Positions 18,113-27,284 of a stretch of DNA of 34,113 bases are shown here, one piece after another. The DNA lies in assembly GCA_018823795.1 (NCBI GenBank), contig JAHJGZ010000071.1, forward strand, positions 1-34,113, in the 5' to 3' direction. The stretch comes from Candidatus Omnitrophota bacterium (GTDB lineage: Bacteria; Omnitrophota; Omnitrophia; JAHJGZ01). Both the position numbers and the translations under genes were made by a program. How positions within the stretch are numbered: the first letter of the stretch is position 1; each line of letters starts with the position of its first letter. A model generated the notes under the pieces. It saw only the letters and a program-made list of their open reading frames with translations, had not been told where the DNA came from and searched no databases.

Positions 18113-18156
18113 CCTGCTTTCTTGCCTGCCTGAAAGCAGGCTGGCGAAAGCAAGAA
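18113..18156. repeat. Nested alternative inverted repeats in the mreD-glycoamylase spacer
   Basis: Three mutually exclusive stems overlap: CCTGCTTTC (18113-18121)/GAAAGCAGG (18132-18140), 9 bp perfect; GCCTGC (18124-18129)/GCAGGC (18136-18141); and TTCTTGC (18119-18125)/GCAAGAA (18150-18156). GAAAGCAGG also recurs as GAAAGCAAG (18146-18154). There is no T-run on the minus strand, so it is not an ordinary terminator. It ends 34 nt upstream of the glycoamylase ATG, where a switchable structure could affect its expression. It shares the 9-mer GCCTGCCTG with the repeat beside tRNA-Pro. Confidence 0.55.
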
Positions 18157-18217
18157 GGGGTGATAAATTCGGACTTATATTTTAGCTTCACAGTCGTTCA
18201 CTAAAACATGTCCTCAT

Positions 18218-18727
18218 TTAAAAGAGCTCATATTGCACTGTTTTCCGGGGGATGCAAATCTTTATTATATGATCCATAATGAGTGCGGTTATCGTCGTAT
18301 ACAGTGCAATACCCAATAACTTGTTGACTAATGAATTAATTATATGATACGCCCCCTCGGTAATAATGAGAGAACAGATGAATACAAACAACGAACTCAA
18401 TATAAAAAGAAAAATTATCAATACTCGTACCGGATAACTTTCAATATCAGCTTTTTTTATTATTGTGGGAAAAAAGAGGGCCGGTATCACTAATGAAGTG
18501 ATTTCAAGCCCAAAAAAATTATTTGAATACAGCTCCTTAATAATTCCGATAATATACGCTAAATACATCGCATTGATATTCGGGTGTCGTATCAAAAGAC
18601 AAATAAAGAGTGCGCAGAAAAGATCGGGGCGTATCGTGCCCACAGCAACATACGGGACACACGTTGCTTGCAGAATAATCACACTTATGGCAACAAAGAA
18701 TAATCTTAACTTGATTTTTTTAAGCAT
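18218..18727 (-). CDS. mreD: MreD, rod-shape-determining membrane protein
   Basis: The product has 169 residues and is almost entirely hydrophobic, with about five TM helices, the standard MreD size and profile. It includes the typical N-terminal pattern with RPDLFCALFICL near residue 35. MreD links MreC and the MreB filament to the PBP2/RodA complex in the inner membrane. Its ATG lies 22 nt inside the mreC 3' end, so the two are translated as a coupled pair. Sequence conservation in this family is low, and the assignment relies partly on its place after mreC. Confidence 0.9.
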   Translation of the reverse strand: MLKKIKLRLFFVAISVIILQATCVPYVAVGTIRPDLFCALFICLLIRHPNINAMYLAYIIGIIKELYSNNFFGLEITSLVIPALFFPTIIKKADIESYPVRVLIIFLFILSSLFVFICSLIITEGAYHIINSLVNKLLGIALYTTITALIMDHIIKICIPRKTVQYELF

Positions 18728-19500
18728 AAAACATCTTCCAGTTTTGAAAAATCGACAAATGGCTTTATTTTTGCAAAAACGTGAAGTCCATTATCCTCCA
18801 CACCAACAATGGTAATAGAACCTATAGGAATGCCTTTGGCATAAATACCGCCGAGGCCGGACGTAATAACGACATCACCAACCTGTGCATTCGTATTTAA
18901 ATCGAGATAGCGCATCGTAAGGAGTCCGTTACCGTTGCCTTCGATAATGCCGGTATCGCGCGAGCGTTGGATTATACCACTTACTTTTGACTGATGATCA
19001 ATAATAAGAATACATCGCGATGTTGTTAAACTGACGAAAACGATTTTTCCTACAAGACCGCCCTGTGCAATGATAGGCATATCCTTTACTGCCTCATCCT
19101 GAGTTCCAATATTTATCACTATCCAATTTGACCAGGGGGAAACGTCGTGCCCAATGACTTGTGCTACCACATGTTCAACCGGCACGGTTTTTTTAAAGTG
19201 TAGCAATTCAATTAACCGTTCATTCTCTGACTTTATTTCGTCATAATCAATAATCTTTTGTTTTAATTGAATTATTTCCCGCCCCAGATGCTCATAAGAA
19301 CGATACTGTTGAATAGCATCAAAAATACGGCTGACGCCATCAGAAAGGTTGTAAAATAAAAAATTTGATGCCTCAAAAAGTGGCTGAAAGGTGTTGATAG
19401 AAAAATTTCTAACGTGAGAGTAAAAATGGGTTGAATTTAATGCAAAAAAAACCGGTAATATAATTACCGCTAAGAGTACAATTATGTGTTTATGTTTCAA
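18706..19500 (-). CDS. mreC: MreC, elongasome scaffold protein
   Basis: The product has 264 residues: an N-terminal TM helix (~5-22), a coiled-coil stretch (~65-100, EHLGREIIQLKQKIIDYDE), then the periplasmic double beta-barrel domain with the family pattern VIGHDVSPWSNWIVIN and GLVGKIVFVS. MreC organises PBP2 and other wall synthases. The start is TTG at 19500: no ATG or GTG allows the TM helix to be included, and only a weak GGCGG lies upstream. Translation may be tuned below that of mreB. It lies 59 nt after mreB and overlaps mreD by 22 nt. Confidence 0.94.
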   Translation of the reverse strand: MKHKHIIVLLAVIILPVFFALNSTHFYSHVRNFSINTFQPLFEASNFLFYNLSDGVSRIFDAIQQYRSYEHLGREIIQLKQKIIDYDEIKSENERLIELLHFKKTVPVEHVVAQVIGHDVSPWSNWIVINIGTQDEAVKDMPIIAQGGLVGKIVFVSLTTSRCILIIDHQSKVSGIIQRSRDTGIIEGNGNGLLTMRYLDLNTNAQVGDVVITSGLGGIYAKGIPIGSITIVGVEDNGLHVFAKIKPFVDFSKLEDVLCLKKSS

Positions 19501-19559
19501 TGTTTCCGCCGATAGAAAATGACTTGAAATTTATTAGAATTGCATCGAAGGTAACTTAC

Positions 19560-20609
19560 TTAGAGAGCATACTTGCCGACTTCGCTGGTAACTTTTTTTA
19601 AAAACTTAAGCTCCCCTAACGTGCGCCCTGTTCCGATGGCTATAGAAGTTAGTGGATCGTCAGCGATGTTTACCGGAAGTCCTGTTTCTTCACTGATGAG
19701 CTTGTCAAGTCCCCGCAATAGTGAACCGCCGCCTGCAAGAATAAGGCCGCGGTCTATGAGATCAGCAGAAAGCTCCGGAGGAGTTCTCTCAAGGGTTATT
19801 CGTACGGCATCAAGAATGGATGAAATTGGCTCTGACAATGCTTCGCGGATTTCTTCACTCGTTATCGTAATTGTTTTGGGAAGCCCTGCTAATATATCTC
19901 TCCCTTTTACTTCCTTTTTTATTTCTTCTTCTAACGGATAGGCAGAGCCGATTGCGATCTTAATATTTTCGGCCGTCATTTCACCAATAAGTAAATTGTA
20001 TGTCTTTTTTAAATGCTGCGTAATGGCTTCATCAAATTCATCACCGCCGATACGTATAGATTTTGAATACACGATACCGCCTAAAGAAATAATAGCGACT
20101 TCTGTCGTACCGCCGCCGATATCAACAATCATATTTCCACCCGGTTCTTGAATAGGTAACCCCACGCCGATTGCTGCTGCGATGGGTTCTTCAATTAAAT
20201 ACACCGGCGAACGGGCTCCTGCTCTTTCAGCAGAATCTTTAACCGCGCGTCGTTCAACTTCCGTAATTCCGCTTGGCACCGCAATGATCACTCGTGGACT
20301 AATCAGCTTCTTTTTTGCATTTACCTTTCGAATAAAATAGCGCAACATTGCCTCAGTAATATCAAAATCTGCGATAACACCGTCTTTCATAGGACGAATA
20401 GCAATAATATTACCCGGCGTACGCCCCAGCATCCGTTTCGCTTCTTCGCCAACTGCTAATACGTTGTTCGTTCCACGCTCAATAGCAACAACGGACGGCT
20501 CACATAATACGACCCCCTGTCCTTTCAGATAAACGAGCGTATTTGCAGTACCCAAATCTATACCCATATCATTCGAAAAAAGGTTGAAAAAGCTATCTAA
20601 TAGTCCCAT
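19560..20609 (-). CDS. mreB: MreB, bacterial actin of the elongasome
   Basis: The product has 349 residues, full family length. Actin-fold nucleotide motifs are intact: phosphate-1 [12 protein letters not shown] (~16-27), phosphate-2 [14 protein letters not shown] (~160-173) and adenosine motif [12 protein letters not shown] (~290-301). An N-terminal amphipathic stretch (LLDSFFNLF) would bind the membrane. MreB filaments guide wall synthesis along the cell circumference, which indicates a rod or curved-rod cell. The ATG follows AAGGA at 5 nt, with a strong promoter about 75 nt upstream. It heads the run mreB-mreC-mreD and the downstream wall genes. Confidence 0.98.
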   Translation of the reverse strand: MGLLDSFFNLFSNDMGIDLGTANTLVYLKGQGVVLCEPSVVAIERGTNNVLAVGEEAKRMLGRTPGNIIAIRPMKDGVIADFDITEAMLRYFIRKVNAKKKLISPRVIIAVPSGITEVERRAVKDSAERAGARSPVYLIEEPIAAAIGVGLPIQEPGGNMIVDIGGGTTEVAIISLGGIVYSKSIRIGGDEFDEAITQHLKKTYNLLIGEMTAENIKIAIGSAYPLEEEIKKEVKGRDILAGLPKTITITSEEIREALSEPISSILDAVRITLERTPPELSADLIDRGLILAGGGSLLRGLDKLISEETGLPVNIADDPLTSIAIGTGRTLGELKFLKKVTSEVGKYAL

Positions 20610-20683
20610 AGAAATCCTTCTCTTTTGTCGGTTAAAGGTTATTGCGTAAATTGTTATAACAGAATGTATTATACTAGGTGAAG

Positions 20684-20712
20684 AATATACATGAAACTGT
20701 TTTTTATGTCAA
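20684..20712 (-). promoter_or_regulatory. Sigma70-type promoter of the mre cluster
   Basis: On the minus strand a perfect TTGACA (20707-20712) is followed after exactly 17 nt by TATATT (20684-20689). A second -10-like TATAAT lies at 20668-20673 without a good -35. The predicted start near 20677 leaves a leader of about 68 nt to mreB. It lies in the 142-nt spacer behind the GT4 gene. Confidence 0.72.
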
Positions 20713-20751
20713 GTCAAATGTCCTGTTTCTTCATGGTAGAGACGAGCTGCT

Positions 20752-21918
20752 TTACACCATATATTCTTTATAGAGCGCATCAAGCTCCTTGACCATTCGC
20801 TCATACGGAAACAAATCAATAGCTTTGTGGTAGCCGTCCATCCCCATTTTTGACCGTACGTCTTTATTTTCAATAAGAAAGAGTATTTTTTCACTGATCA
20901 TATCAATCGATTTTGGCGGAATAAGAAATCCATTTTTTCCATCTTCGACAATGTTGTACGCACCATCAATATCGTATACAACAACCGGTTTCTTACAGAG
21001 AAACGCTTGTGGTACGACCCGTGGCAATCCTTCACGCAACGATAAATGAACGACTATATCCATGCACTGTACATATCGCGGAATCTCTTCAGGCTTCACC
21101 AGACCGACAAAGCGTATATGACGATCAATGCCGAGTTTTTTTGCTTCGTGTTGTAACATATTTTTCAGAATCCCGTCGCCGACCAATAAAAAATAGGTAT
21201 TCGGTTTACGATCGATAACTTTTTTGATTGCCGGCAATAAGTATGTATGTCCCTTGAGATAAAAAAGACGAGCAATTTTCCCAACAACGAGAGCATTTTC
21301 AGGAATGTCTAATTCATTTCGCAAGAGTGTCGCATCACTTTTTGAAGCGGTTGTAAAACGTTCCGTTTCAATTCCGCTATAAATGGTTTGATATTGCTCC
21401 GGGGTACCAACCTTTTCTGCGAGAGCCTTGCGTGTCATTTCAGGACAAACCGTAATAATTTTTTGCGTCCACCGTGAAACCAAACGCTCAACGTATATAT
21501 AGATGATATTCAGCACTTGATTTTCAAAGCGATGATACGCTAATCCATGAATGCTATGAATGATGACCGGAACGTTGGCTATGTGTGCAGCTGCGCGTGC
21601 CAGTATTCCTGCTTTAGAACTGTGTGTATGAACGATGTCATATTTTTTTGATTTAAAGAGTTTGTATAACTTGATAAAAGCGATAGTATCATAATAGACA
21701 TTTAAATTCCGTCTCATTTCATGGATAAGGAGTACTGATATTTTGTTTTTATACGCTCTGTCTAAAAGGGTGCCTTCAGGGCCAATAGCGGGGCCAGTTA
21801 TTAAATCTACGTCGTACTCAGCGTTTGCGTGAAGCCCTTCAACGCTAAGGAGCGTGTTCTCCTGTGCGCCGCCGATAATCATGCGAGTAATAACATGAGC
21901 GATTTTAATTTTTTTCAT
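20752..21918 (-). CDS. GT4-family glycosyltransferase
   Basis: The product has 388 residues, a two-Rossmann GT-B enzyme. The N-terminal GGAQE loop (16-20) and HTHSSKAG (~95) mark the acceptor domain. GKIARLFYLKGH (~220) and LLVGDG (~250) mark the donor domain. The retaining-GT4 E-x7-E motif appears as EGLPRVVPQ, so the second Glu is Gln; the same substitution occurs in the GT4 gene at 31118. It would transfer a sugar from a nucleotide-sugar donor on the cytoplasmic side; sugar and acceptor are unknown. The start lies 14 nt inside the upstream radical SAM gene, so the two are translationally coupled. Confidence 0.88.
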   Translation of the reverse strand: MKKIKIAHVITRMIIGGAQENTLLSVEGLHANAEYDVDLITGPAIGPEGTLLDRAYKNKISVLLIHEMRRNLNVYYDTIAFIKLYKLFKSKKYDIVHTHSSKAGILARAAAHIANVPVIIHSIHGLAYHRFENQVLNIIYIYVERLVSRWTQKIITVCPEMTRKALAEKVGTPEQYQTIYSGIETERFTTASKSDATLLRNELDIPENALVVGKIARLFYLKGHTYLLPAIKKVIDRKPNTYFLLVGDGILKNMLQHEAKKLGIDRHIRFVGLVKPEEIPRYVQCMDIVVHLSLREGLPRVVPQAFLCKKPVVVYDIDGAYNIVEDGKNGFLIPPKSIDMISEKILFLIENKDVRSKMGMDGYHKAIDLFPYERMVKELDALYKEYMV

Positions 21919-23329
21919 GACTTGAAATAAGGGTTAATAATTTCTTTGCATTTCCCACAAAAACTTTTGGCTGAGATAATAACTGCTTCATACCAACAAA
22001 AAAATACTTTGGACGCAGATAATGACTACGATACGCATTTCGTAATGCTGAATGCATAGCAGTGTGGCTGAGGTGCGGATATTCATAGATCGGTTTCAAG
22101 GGCATGTAATCATCCCAATTTTTTGTTAACAAAAAACCATGGGTATCAAGATAATTATAAAATTCAGTGCCCGGATACGGCACGGCAATACTGAATTGCA
22201 CTGTTGAGAGATTGAGTGTCTTTGCAAAATGAACTGTTTTTTTAATCGTTTCATGCGTTTCCCCCGGAAGGCCAAAAGCAAATGTTCCGTGGACATGAAA
22301 TTTATAACGCAACATTTTCTCTACAGCGCTGCGGACGTTGTGTAACTCGTATCCCTTTTTAATATTTTTTAATATTTTCTCGTCGGCACTTTCTATACCG
22401 ATTTTCAGAAGGAAACAACCTGCCTGCCGCAATGTTGATAGCAATTCGTCATCGTTACAATCTGCACGAGTATAACATCCCCAGGGAATGGTTAATCTTC
22501 GCTTCATGATTTCACGGGCAACGGCTATTGCATGATCTCTGTCAGCAGTAAACGTATCATCATTAAAAAGAACCGATTGAAACGTATAATTCTTTTGAAT
22601 CTCCTCGAGTTCATCAACGATGCGAATCGGATTTCTTTTTCTGAATGTACGCCCCGTCAGATAGAGCGGCCAATTACAGAATGTGCATGGATACGGGCAT
22701 CCCCGACCACTCAGTACGAACGTAAATGGATTTTTAAGAATAGGATCAAAATATTTATAATTGGGTAACAAATTACGCGCCGGAGGCGGAAGCACATCAA
22801 GTTCTTCACAAAACGGCCGCGGTACATTAATAATAATGCTACCGTGCGCGTCTCTATACCCTATTCCCGGCGTATCGACAGGCCCTTTTTTAATGTATTC
22901 TTCAAGTGAAAATTCATATTCTCCTAATACAATAACGTCTACCGCCTTGTGTGCGAGCGCATCATGTGGTAAAGCAGTAACATGAGTTCCTAAAAAAACA
23001 CTATGAATCATCCGCGGGTAGAGTGCATCTTTTACCTTTTGCGCTACACGACAGTCATTGCTAAATGAAGGGGTTGACGTTTCAAAGACCAGTATATCCG
23101 GTGCTATTTTTTTAACCATGTCAATAAAATCATTCACCGTACTCGCATTTGCTGGTGCGTCGATCAAGTCAACATCATGCCCCTGTTTTCGTATATATGC
23201 TGCAGCGTACGCGAGATAAAGCGGTGGGTGCATAACCGGTGTTGCATAATTGTAGGTTGGGAAACGGACCGGTCTAAAAAAACTGCCTGCATCTTTAAAT
23301 GTTGGTGGATTAGCAAATAATATTTTCAT
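21905..23329 (-). CDS. B12-binding-domain radical SAM protein (BchE/HpnJ-like class)
   Basis: The product has 474 residues. The N-terminal ~170 residues form a B12-binding-like Rossmann domain with the class pattern PPLYLAYAAAYIRKQGHDVDLIDA and GTHVTALPHDAL. The radical SAM core has C211-x3-C215-x2-C218 within GRGCPYPCTFC, and later GIESADEKILKNIKKG and FGLPGETHETI. Members perform methyl transfer, ring formation or other chemistry on lipids, sugars and cofactors; the substrate here is unknown. Co-translation with a GT4 gene suggests a modified sugar or lipid in the glycan pathway. The promoter leaves a leader of only about 6 nt and no Shine-Dalgarno precedes the ATG, so translation may be leaderless-like. 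Confidence 0.87.
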   Translation of the reverse strand: MKILFANPPTFKDAGSFFRPVRFPTYNYATPVMHPPLYLAYAAAYIRKQGHDVDLIDAPANASTVNDFIDMVKKIAPDILVFETSTPSFSNDCRVAQKVKDALYPRMIHSVFLGTHVTALPHDALAHKAVDVIVLGEYEFSLEEYIKKGPVDTPGIGYRDAHGSIIINVPRPFCEELDVLPPPARNLLPNYKYFDPILKNPFTFVLSGRGCPYPCTFCNWPLYLTGRTFRKRNPIRIVDELEEIQKNYTFQSVLFNDDTFTADRDHAIAVAREIMKRRLTIPWGCYTRADCNDDELLSTLRQAGCFLLKIGIESADEKILKNIKKGYELHNVRSAVEKMLRYKFHVHGTFAFGLPGETHETIKKTVHFAKTLNLSTVQFSIAVPYPGTEFYNYLDTHGFLLTKNWDDYMPLKPIYEYPHLSHTAMHSALRNAYRSHYLRPKYFFVGMKQLLSQPKVFVGNAKKLLTLISSHEKN

Positions 23330-23342
23330 AAATAGTAGTGAA

Positions 23343-23371
23343 TTCTAGCACAGGTCTATTTTTCTATCAAA
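23343..23371 (-). promoter_or_regulatory. Promoter of the radical SAM-GT4 pair with very short leader
   Basis: TTGATA (23366-23371) and TAGAAT (23343-23348) are separated by 17 nt on the minus strand. Only 13 nt separate the -10 box from the ATG at 23329. The expected transcription start near 23336 leaves about 6 nt of leader, without room for a ribosome-binding site. Confidence 0.62.
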
Positions 23372-23434
23372 CAAATAAATGAAGGCGCGATAAACAGAGA
23401 AACCTTCGTTTTAAATTGCTAACATCATTTTTTT

Positions 23435-24436
23435 ATGATACCATTTGGTCTTATTATGAATCTACCATCGGTAACTATCGTCATCCCTTCATACAATAGC
23501 GAAAAAACCATATCTGAAGCTCTGGAGGGGTGTTTAAAGCAAGATTATCCGTTGGAAAAGATGGAAATTATCGTCGTTGATGACGGATCAATAGATGCAA
23601 CGAAGTCGGTCATCGGCAAGTACAATGTACGTTACCGCTATCAACAAAACAATGGGCCTGCGTCTGCACGTAATAATGGTTGGCGCCATGCCAACAGTGA
23701 AATTGTTGCTTTTCTCGATTCCGATTGCGTTCCGCGACGTAATTGGATTAAGAAAATGATGATGCAGTATACATCTGACGATATTGTATGTGTGGGGAGC
23801 CGGTACGGGATCGCTAATCCGCGCAGCCTACTTGCCTGCTGCATCTATTTTGAATTTTTAGTCCGTTATAAACGCATGCCGCGTCATCCAAAGTTTTTGG
23901 GATCTCATGGCTATTCGTTCAGAAAATCATTTCTAGAATCTATCAATGGTTACAACGAGGGATATACAATGGCAAGTCATGAAGATAATGAACTCGCCTA
24001 TCGTATTGTTGCAAAGGGGTATTATACAGTTTTCGATAAAAGCAATATTGTTGATCATTATTTCCCAACCGGAATGGTGAGGTATTTGACCATACAATTT
24101 TGGCATGGGTTTTGGCGAATGAAACTCTACGTTGACCATCCCCGAATGGTTATTGGTGATGATTACTCCGATCTGTGGGATTATATGCAGCCGCCACTTA
24201 TGGTGTTGTTACTCGCTCTTTCCCCCTTTATCTTTATCAATGCGGTGATCCCTATTGTACTTGGTCTTCTCTGCTGCTTAATTTTTTTACAATTACCTAT
24301 TACCGTGAGCATTGTTACATTGATAAGAAAAAAAAGATATGTTGTGTACATACCGTTTGGTATCGTGCGCGCAGGTGCGCGGTGTTTTGGTATGATTATC
24401 GGAATCATTTATTTTTGGATTCAACGCAAAAAATGA
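23435..24436 (+). CDS. GT2-family glycosyltransferase with C-terminal membrane helices
   Basis: The product has 333 residues. A GT-A domain begins VTIVIPSYNSE, with VDDGSIDAT (nucleotide binding), a FLDSDC DxD-like metal site and SHEDNEL (the ED motif containing the catalytic base in this family). Residues ~250-330 are hydrophobic (two or three TM helices), so the enzyme is membrane-bound with a cytoplasmic active site. Two starts are possible, ATG 23435 and ATG 23456, and neither has a Shine-Dalgarno. A TATGAT at 23434-23439 would even favour the second, but its -35 is poor. It is divergent from the radical SAM gene and its stop overlaps the next start by 4 nt. Substrate unknown. Confidence 0.87.
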   Translation: MIPFGLIMNLPSVTIVIPSYNSEKTISEALEGCLKQDYPLEKMEIIVVDDGSIDATKSVIGKYNVRYRYQQNNGPASARNNGWRHANSEIVAFLDSDCVPRRNWIKKMMMQYTSDDIVCVGSRYGIANPRSLLACCIYFEFLVRYKRMPRHPKFLGSHGYSFRKSFLESINGYNEGYTMASHEDNELAYRIVAKGYYTVFDKSNIVDHYFPTGMVRYLTIQFWHGFWRMKLYVDHPRMVIGDDYSDLWDYMQPPLMVLLLALSPFIFINAVIPIVLGLLCCLIFLQLPITVSIVTLIRKKRYVVYIPFGIVRAGARCFGMIIGIIYFWIQRKK

Positions 24437-25689
24437 AAAACTCTCTCCAGTACAATAAAATAAATTGCAGCATACTCATATTGCTCTTCTTTATTTCTTT
24501 TACTATCCGTCTTGTAGCCGTGCTCGCTCTGCCACAGGAAGGGTCTGATTCAGGCGATTACATTAAATTAGCCCGGAACATTCGTGCTCATCGAAGTTTT
24601 TCATATGATGGTACGATCCCGGATGATTCTCGTGCACCGCTCTATCCTGCATTTATTGCTTCTGTGTTTTTTGTATGTGGTGAGTCGTTGCCACCTATTC
24701 GCATCATACAAGCTGGTCTGGATGCTCTGACGTGTCTCTTGGTGTTTATCTGTGCACTCATACTTTGGGAGAACGTGCTGATTGCATACCTTGGCTGTGG
24801 CATTGCTATGATCCATCCGTCGCTCATCGGCTCGACAACTTTTATTCTTTCTGAAACGATTGCAACGCATGTAATAACATTTTCACTTCTTTTTCTTATG
24901 CTTGCTATGAAAAGGAGCGAAAAAAAATATTATATGTTCAGTGGCATTCTGCTCGGCATTGGAACGCTTGGCAAGCCGATATGCTTACTGTTCCCCTTAT
25001 TTCTTTTTATGTGTTGCTGTATGTATAAAAAATGGCGGTGGGTACTCCCCTTTTTTATTATCTTTATCGGATCGTTTTGTATAACGATTCTTCCCTGGAC
25101 TGCGAGGAATTTTTTTCAGTTTAATAAATTTATACCGGTAAGCTCAAACATTGGCGGGAACTTATGGATTGGAAGTTATGAACCGTGGGGTGGGACATAC
25201 TCAAGTGAAATGAATGCGTTGCATAATCGTCTCGCGGTAAAATTTGATCCGACAATAAAAGGACATTACCGTATTGACGACTACTTAAAAAAGGAAGCCC
25301 TAAAACGCATTAAAAGCGATCCAACGACGTATATTCGCTTATGTCTGGGTAAAACAGTGAGGTTTTGGCTCCGCATTCCGGGTGAGGAAGAAATTTTGCG
25401 CGATAGATTTATTTTAAAATGGCTGATATATCTATCCCACTATACACTGTTATGCTTATTTGTATACGGCCTTATTGCATTGTGTAAAAATGGGTGTTTG
25501 GCTGTATATCACATCATTCCCTTAACGATTATTGTCTACTTCACCCTCCTTCATGCTGCCTTTTCAGCATTGCCACGATTTCGCATTCCTATTATTCCTA
25601 TGGTAATTTTATTGTCGAGCTATGGATTGGTACATTTTTATAGACGGTTACGGACGGATAAAACCCGCAGGACCGCATCGGCATCGTAG
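24433..25689 (+). CDS. GT-C-fold (PMT/ArnT-like) membrane glycosyltransferase
   Basis: The product has 418 residues with about nine to ten TM helices. The first extracytoplasmic loop carries an acidic motif (GSDSGDYIKLARN) followed by RAPLYPAF, and later a SET loop, as in lipid-carrier-dependent GT39/GT83-like enzymes. It would move a sugar from a polyprenyl-phosphate donor to an external acceptor. The start chosen is the ATG at 24433, which overlaps the GT2 stop (ATGA). The reading frame stays open upstream to 24175, but that part lies inside the GT2 gene and is not plausible. Its last 52 nt overlap tail-to-tail with the convergent GT39-like gene. Product specificity is unknown. Confidence 0.83.
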   Translation: MKNSLQYNKINCSILILLFFISFTIRLVAVLALPQEGSDSGDYIKLARNIRAHRSFSYDGTIPDDSRAPLYPAFIASVFFVCGESLPPIRIIQAGLDALTCLLVFICALILWENVLIAYLGCGIAMIHPSLIGSTTFILSETIATHVITFSLLFLMLAMKRSEKKYYMFSGILLGIGTLGKPICLLFPLFLFMCCCMYKKWRWVLPFFIIFIGSFCITILPWTARNFFQFNKFIPVSSNIGGNLWIGSYEPWGGTYSSEMNALHNRLAVKFDPTIKGHYRIDDYLKKEALKRIKSDPTTYIRLCLGKTVRFWLRIPGEEEILRDRFILKWLIYLSHYTLLCLFVYGLIALCKNGCLAVYHIIPLTIIVYFTLLHAAFSALPRFRIPIIPMVILLSSYGLVHFYRRLRTDKTRRTASAS

Positions 25690-27284
25690 ATTTCGATAAA
25701 AGCAGCATGGGGATCATTGAGCGCATCTCGTATGTAATTTTTTTTATGGTGGCGATATCCGACGCTTTCTATAAGGGTAAAATAATTTTTTCCGATATCA
25801 TTTTTAATACGAGCAACCGGCGTACAATAGTTTTCGATGATTGCCTTCGTGTCCTTTTTTAAAACACGATGACTCATAAAATCTAAGACGACATAACGGT
25901 ATGCCCCCTCCTGTAATAACGTTTTCAAGTCCTCGCGCCGGGCAGGTGTCTGCTCGGCAACATTTCTTCCAAAATAGAATTCAGAATACGCATTCGATGT
26001 TGAAAGATGCCGCTCCCCGTGATTTTGCCGCAGGTATTCCATTGCGCTTTGGTATCCTGCCCTTATTGTTGTCAGTTCGATTATGTTATAGATGCTCGTA
26101 TAGGAAACAATAAGTGCGGTTATTGCTATTAACGTCGTACGCGTTTTTTTATGCAGGGGAATATAGAGAAATAATTGAACGAGCGCTACTGCGGCCAATG
26201 CTGCAATAAACGGTAACGCCAGTGAGATATAGCGCAGTGAATTCCCTCTTGTTTTAATACTGAGCACGGTAAATACAATGAGCCCGGGAAGCGCAACAAG
26301 AAGGTCTTTGGGGCTGTGTCTTTTAATCAACATAATCAACCCAATCAAAGAAAGTGATGTTAATGCAACACCATTAAGTTTCAGGAAGAAATCAATGTAA
26401 AGGTCATGAATAAGAAAGGTACCGGCCTTTGATTGGAATACCAGATAATAGATAAGCTGATTAAAATAGCCGAAAATATTTTTTGGCATATGCCGAAATG
26501 AAACCTCAAAATGGGGCATATAATGGAGCGGCCAGTAGACCATCTCACATAGAATTGGCAAAAAGAGAAAAGAAATCGTCAACAGGAGTATCCGTTTAAT
26601 AATTACTTTTCTCTCTGTCGCAGCAACCTTTACGAATCGCACTGATTCATATATCCAAATGATAGGAATAACAATAATCCATCGATAACAGGTAGTAAAA
26701 CACAAGCCGAGCGCGATGCCACACAATAAAATGAAATAGTTATTTTTGCCGAAGGAATTCTTGTCGACACAGCTCTTGCCATACCAATACCACGCACACA
26801 GAATAAAAAAAGTAGATATTGTTTCAGGCCCGCCAATACGCGAAACATAAATATGATATCCTGAACAGGCGAGAAACAGCGCCGCTACGATGGCGATGGT
26901 TGTCCCATACCATAACCGCATGAGCATAAAAAGCATAATAACGGAAAATATACCGAACGTTGCAGCGACGCATTTTGACGAGAAAACGTCAAGACCAACA
27001 GCATAAGAATACAGATAAATAAAAAAACTATGCATTGGCTTAGCAGATGATGGCGGCCATCCCTTAACGTCTTCTATGATGACTTGAGCATCCAAGGTGC
27101 CATTCGCATATTTTGAAATGAATGAAGGTATCGAATGTATGAGGCTTCTATAAAAGACTGCTTCATTCATGTACATACCTTCATCCCATGAAAGAAACCC
27201 CTGATTTTTTAAATTATAAAACCGTATAACGGAAGCGATGCAAATAATGAGCAGTACAATGAGTAGTATAGATTTTTTTGACAT
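25638..27284 (-). CDS. GT39/PMT-like GT-C membrane glycosyltransferase
   Basis: The product has 548 residues with 10-12 TM helices over residues ~5-410 and a soluble C-terminal tail of ~135 residues. The first loop holds LSWDEGMYMNEA (W33-D34-E35), the acidic D-E pair typical of PMT/ArnT-type enzymes that use polyprenyl-phosphate sugars. It directly follows two GT2 genes of the polyprenyl-phosphate-sugar synthase type: its ATG and the stop of the upstream GT2 share base 27284. This fits a donor-synthase/transferase set. It converges on the plus-strand GT-C gene with a 52-nt coding overlap. Acceptor (protein, lipid or glycan) is not evident. Confidence 0.86.
   Translation of the reverse strand: MSKKSILLIVLLIICIASVIRFYNLKNQGFLSWDEGMYMNEAVFYRSLIHSIPSFISKYANGTLDAQVIIEDVKGWPPSSAKPMHSFFIYLYSYAVGLDVFSSKCVAATFGIFSVIMLFMLMRLWYGTTIAIVAALFLACSGYHIYVSRIGGPETISTFFILCAWYWYGKSCVDKNSFGKNNYFILLCGIALGLCFTTCYRWIIVIPIIWIYESVRFVKVAATERKVIIKRILLLTISFLFLPILCEMVYWPLHYMPHFEVSFRHMPKNIFGYFNQLIYYLVFQSKAGTFLIHDLYIDFFLKLNGVALTSLSLIGLIMLIKRHSPKDLLVALPGLIVFTVLSIKTRGNSLRYISLALPFIAALAAVALVQLFLYIPLHKKTRTTLIAITALIVSYTSIYNIIELTTIRAGYQSAMEYLRQNHGERHLSTSNAYSEFYFGRNVAEQTPARREDLKTLLQEGAYRYVVLDFMSHRVLKKDTKAIIENYCTPVARIKNDIGKNYFTLIESVGYRHHKKNYIRDALNDPHAAFIEIYDADAVLRVLSVRNRL

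Noticed and set aside
24175-24432. A longer start for the plus-strand GT-C gene
   Set aside because: The extra 86 residues are read out of frame within the GT2 gene. The ATG at 24433 overlapping the GT2 stop is the natural coupled start.
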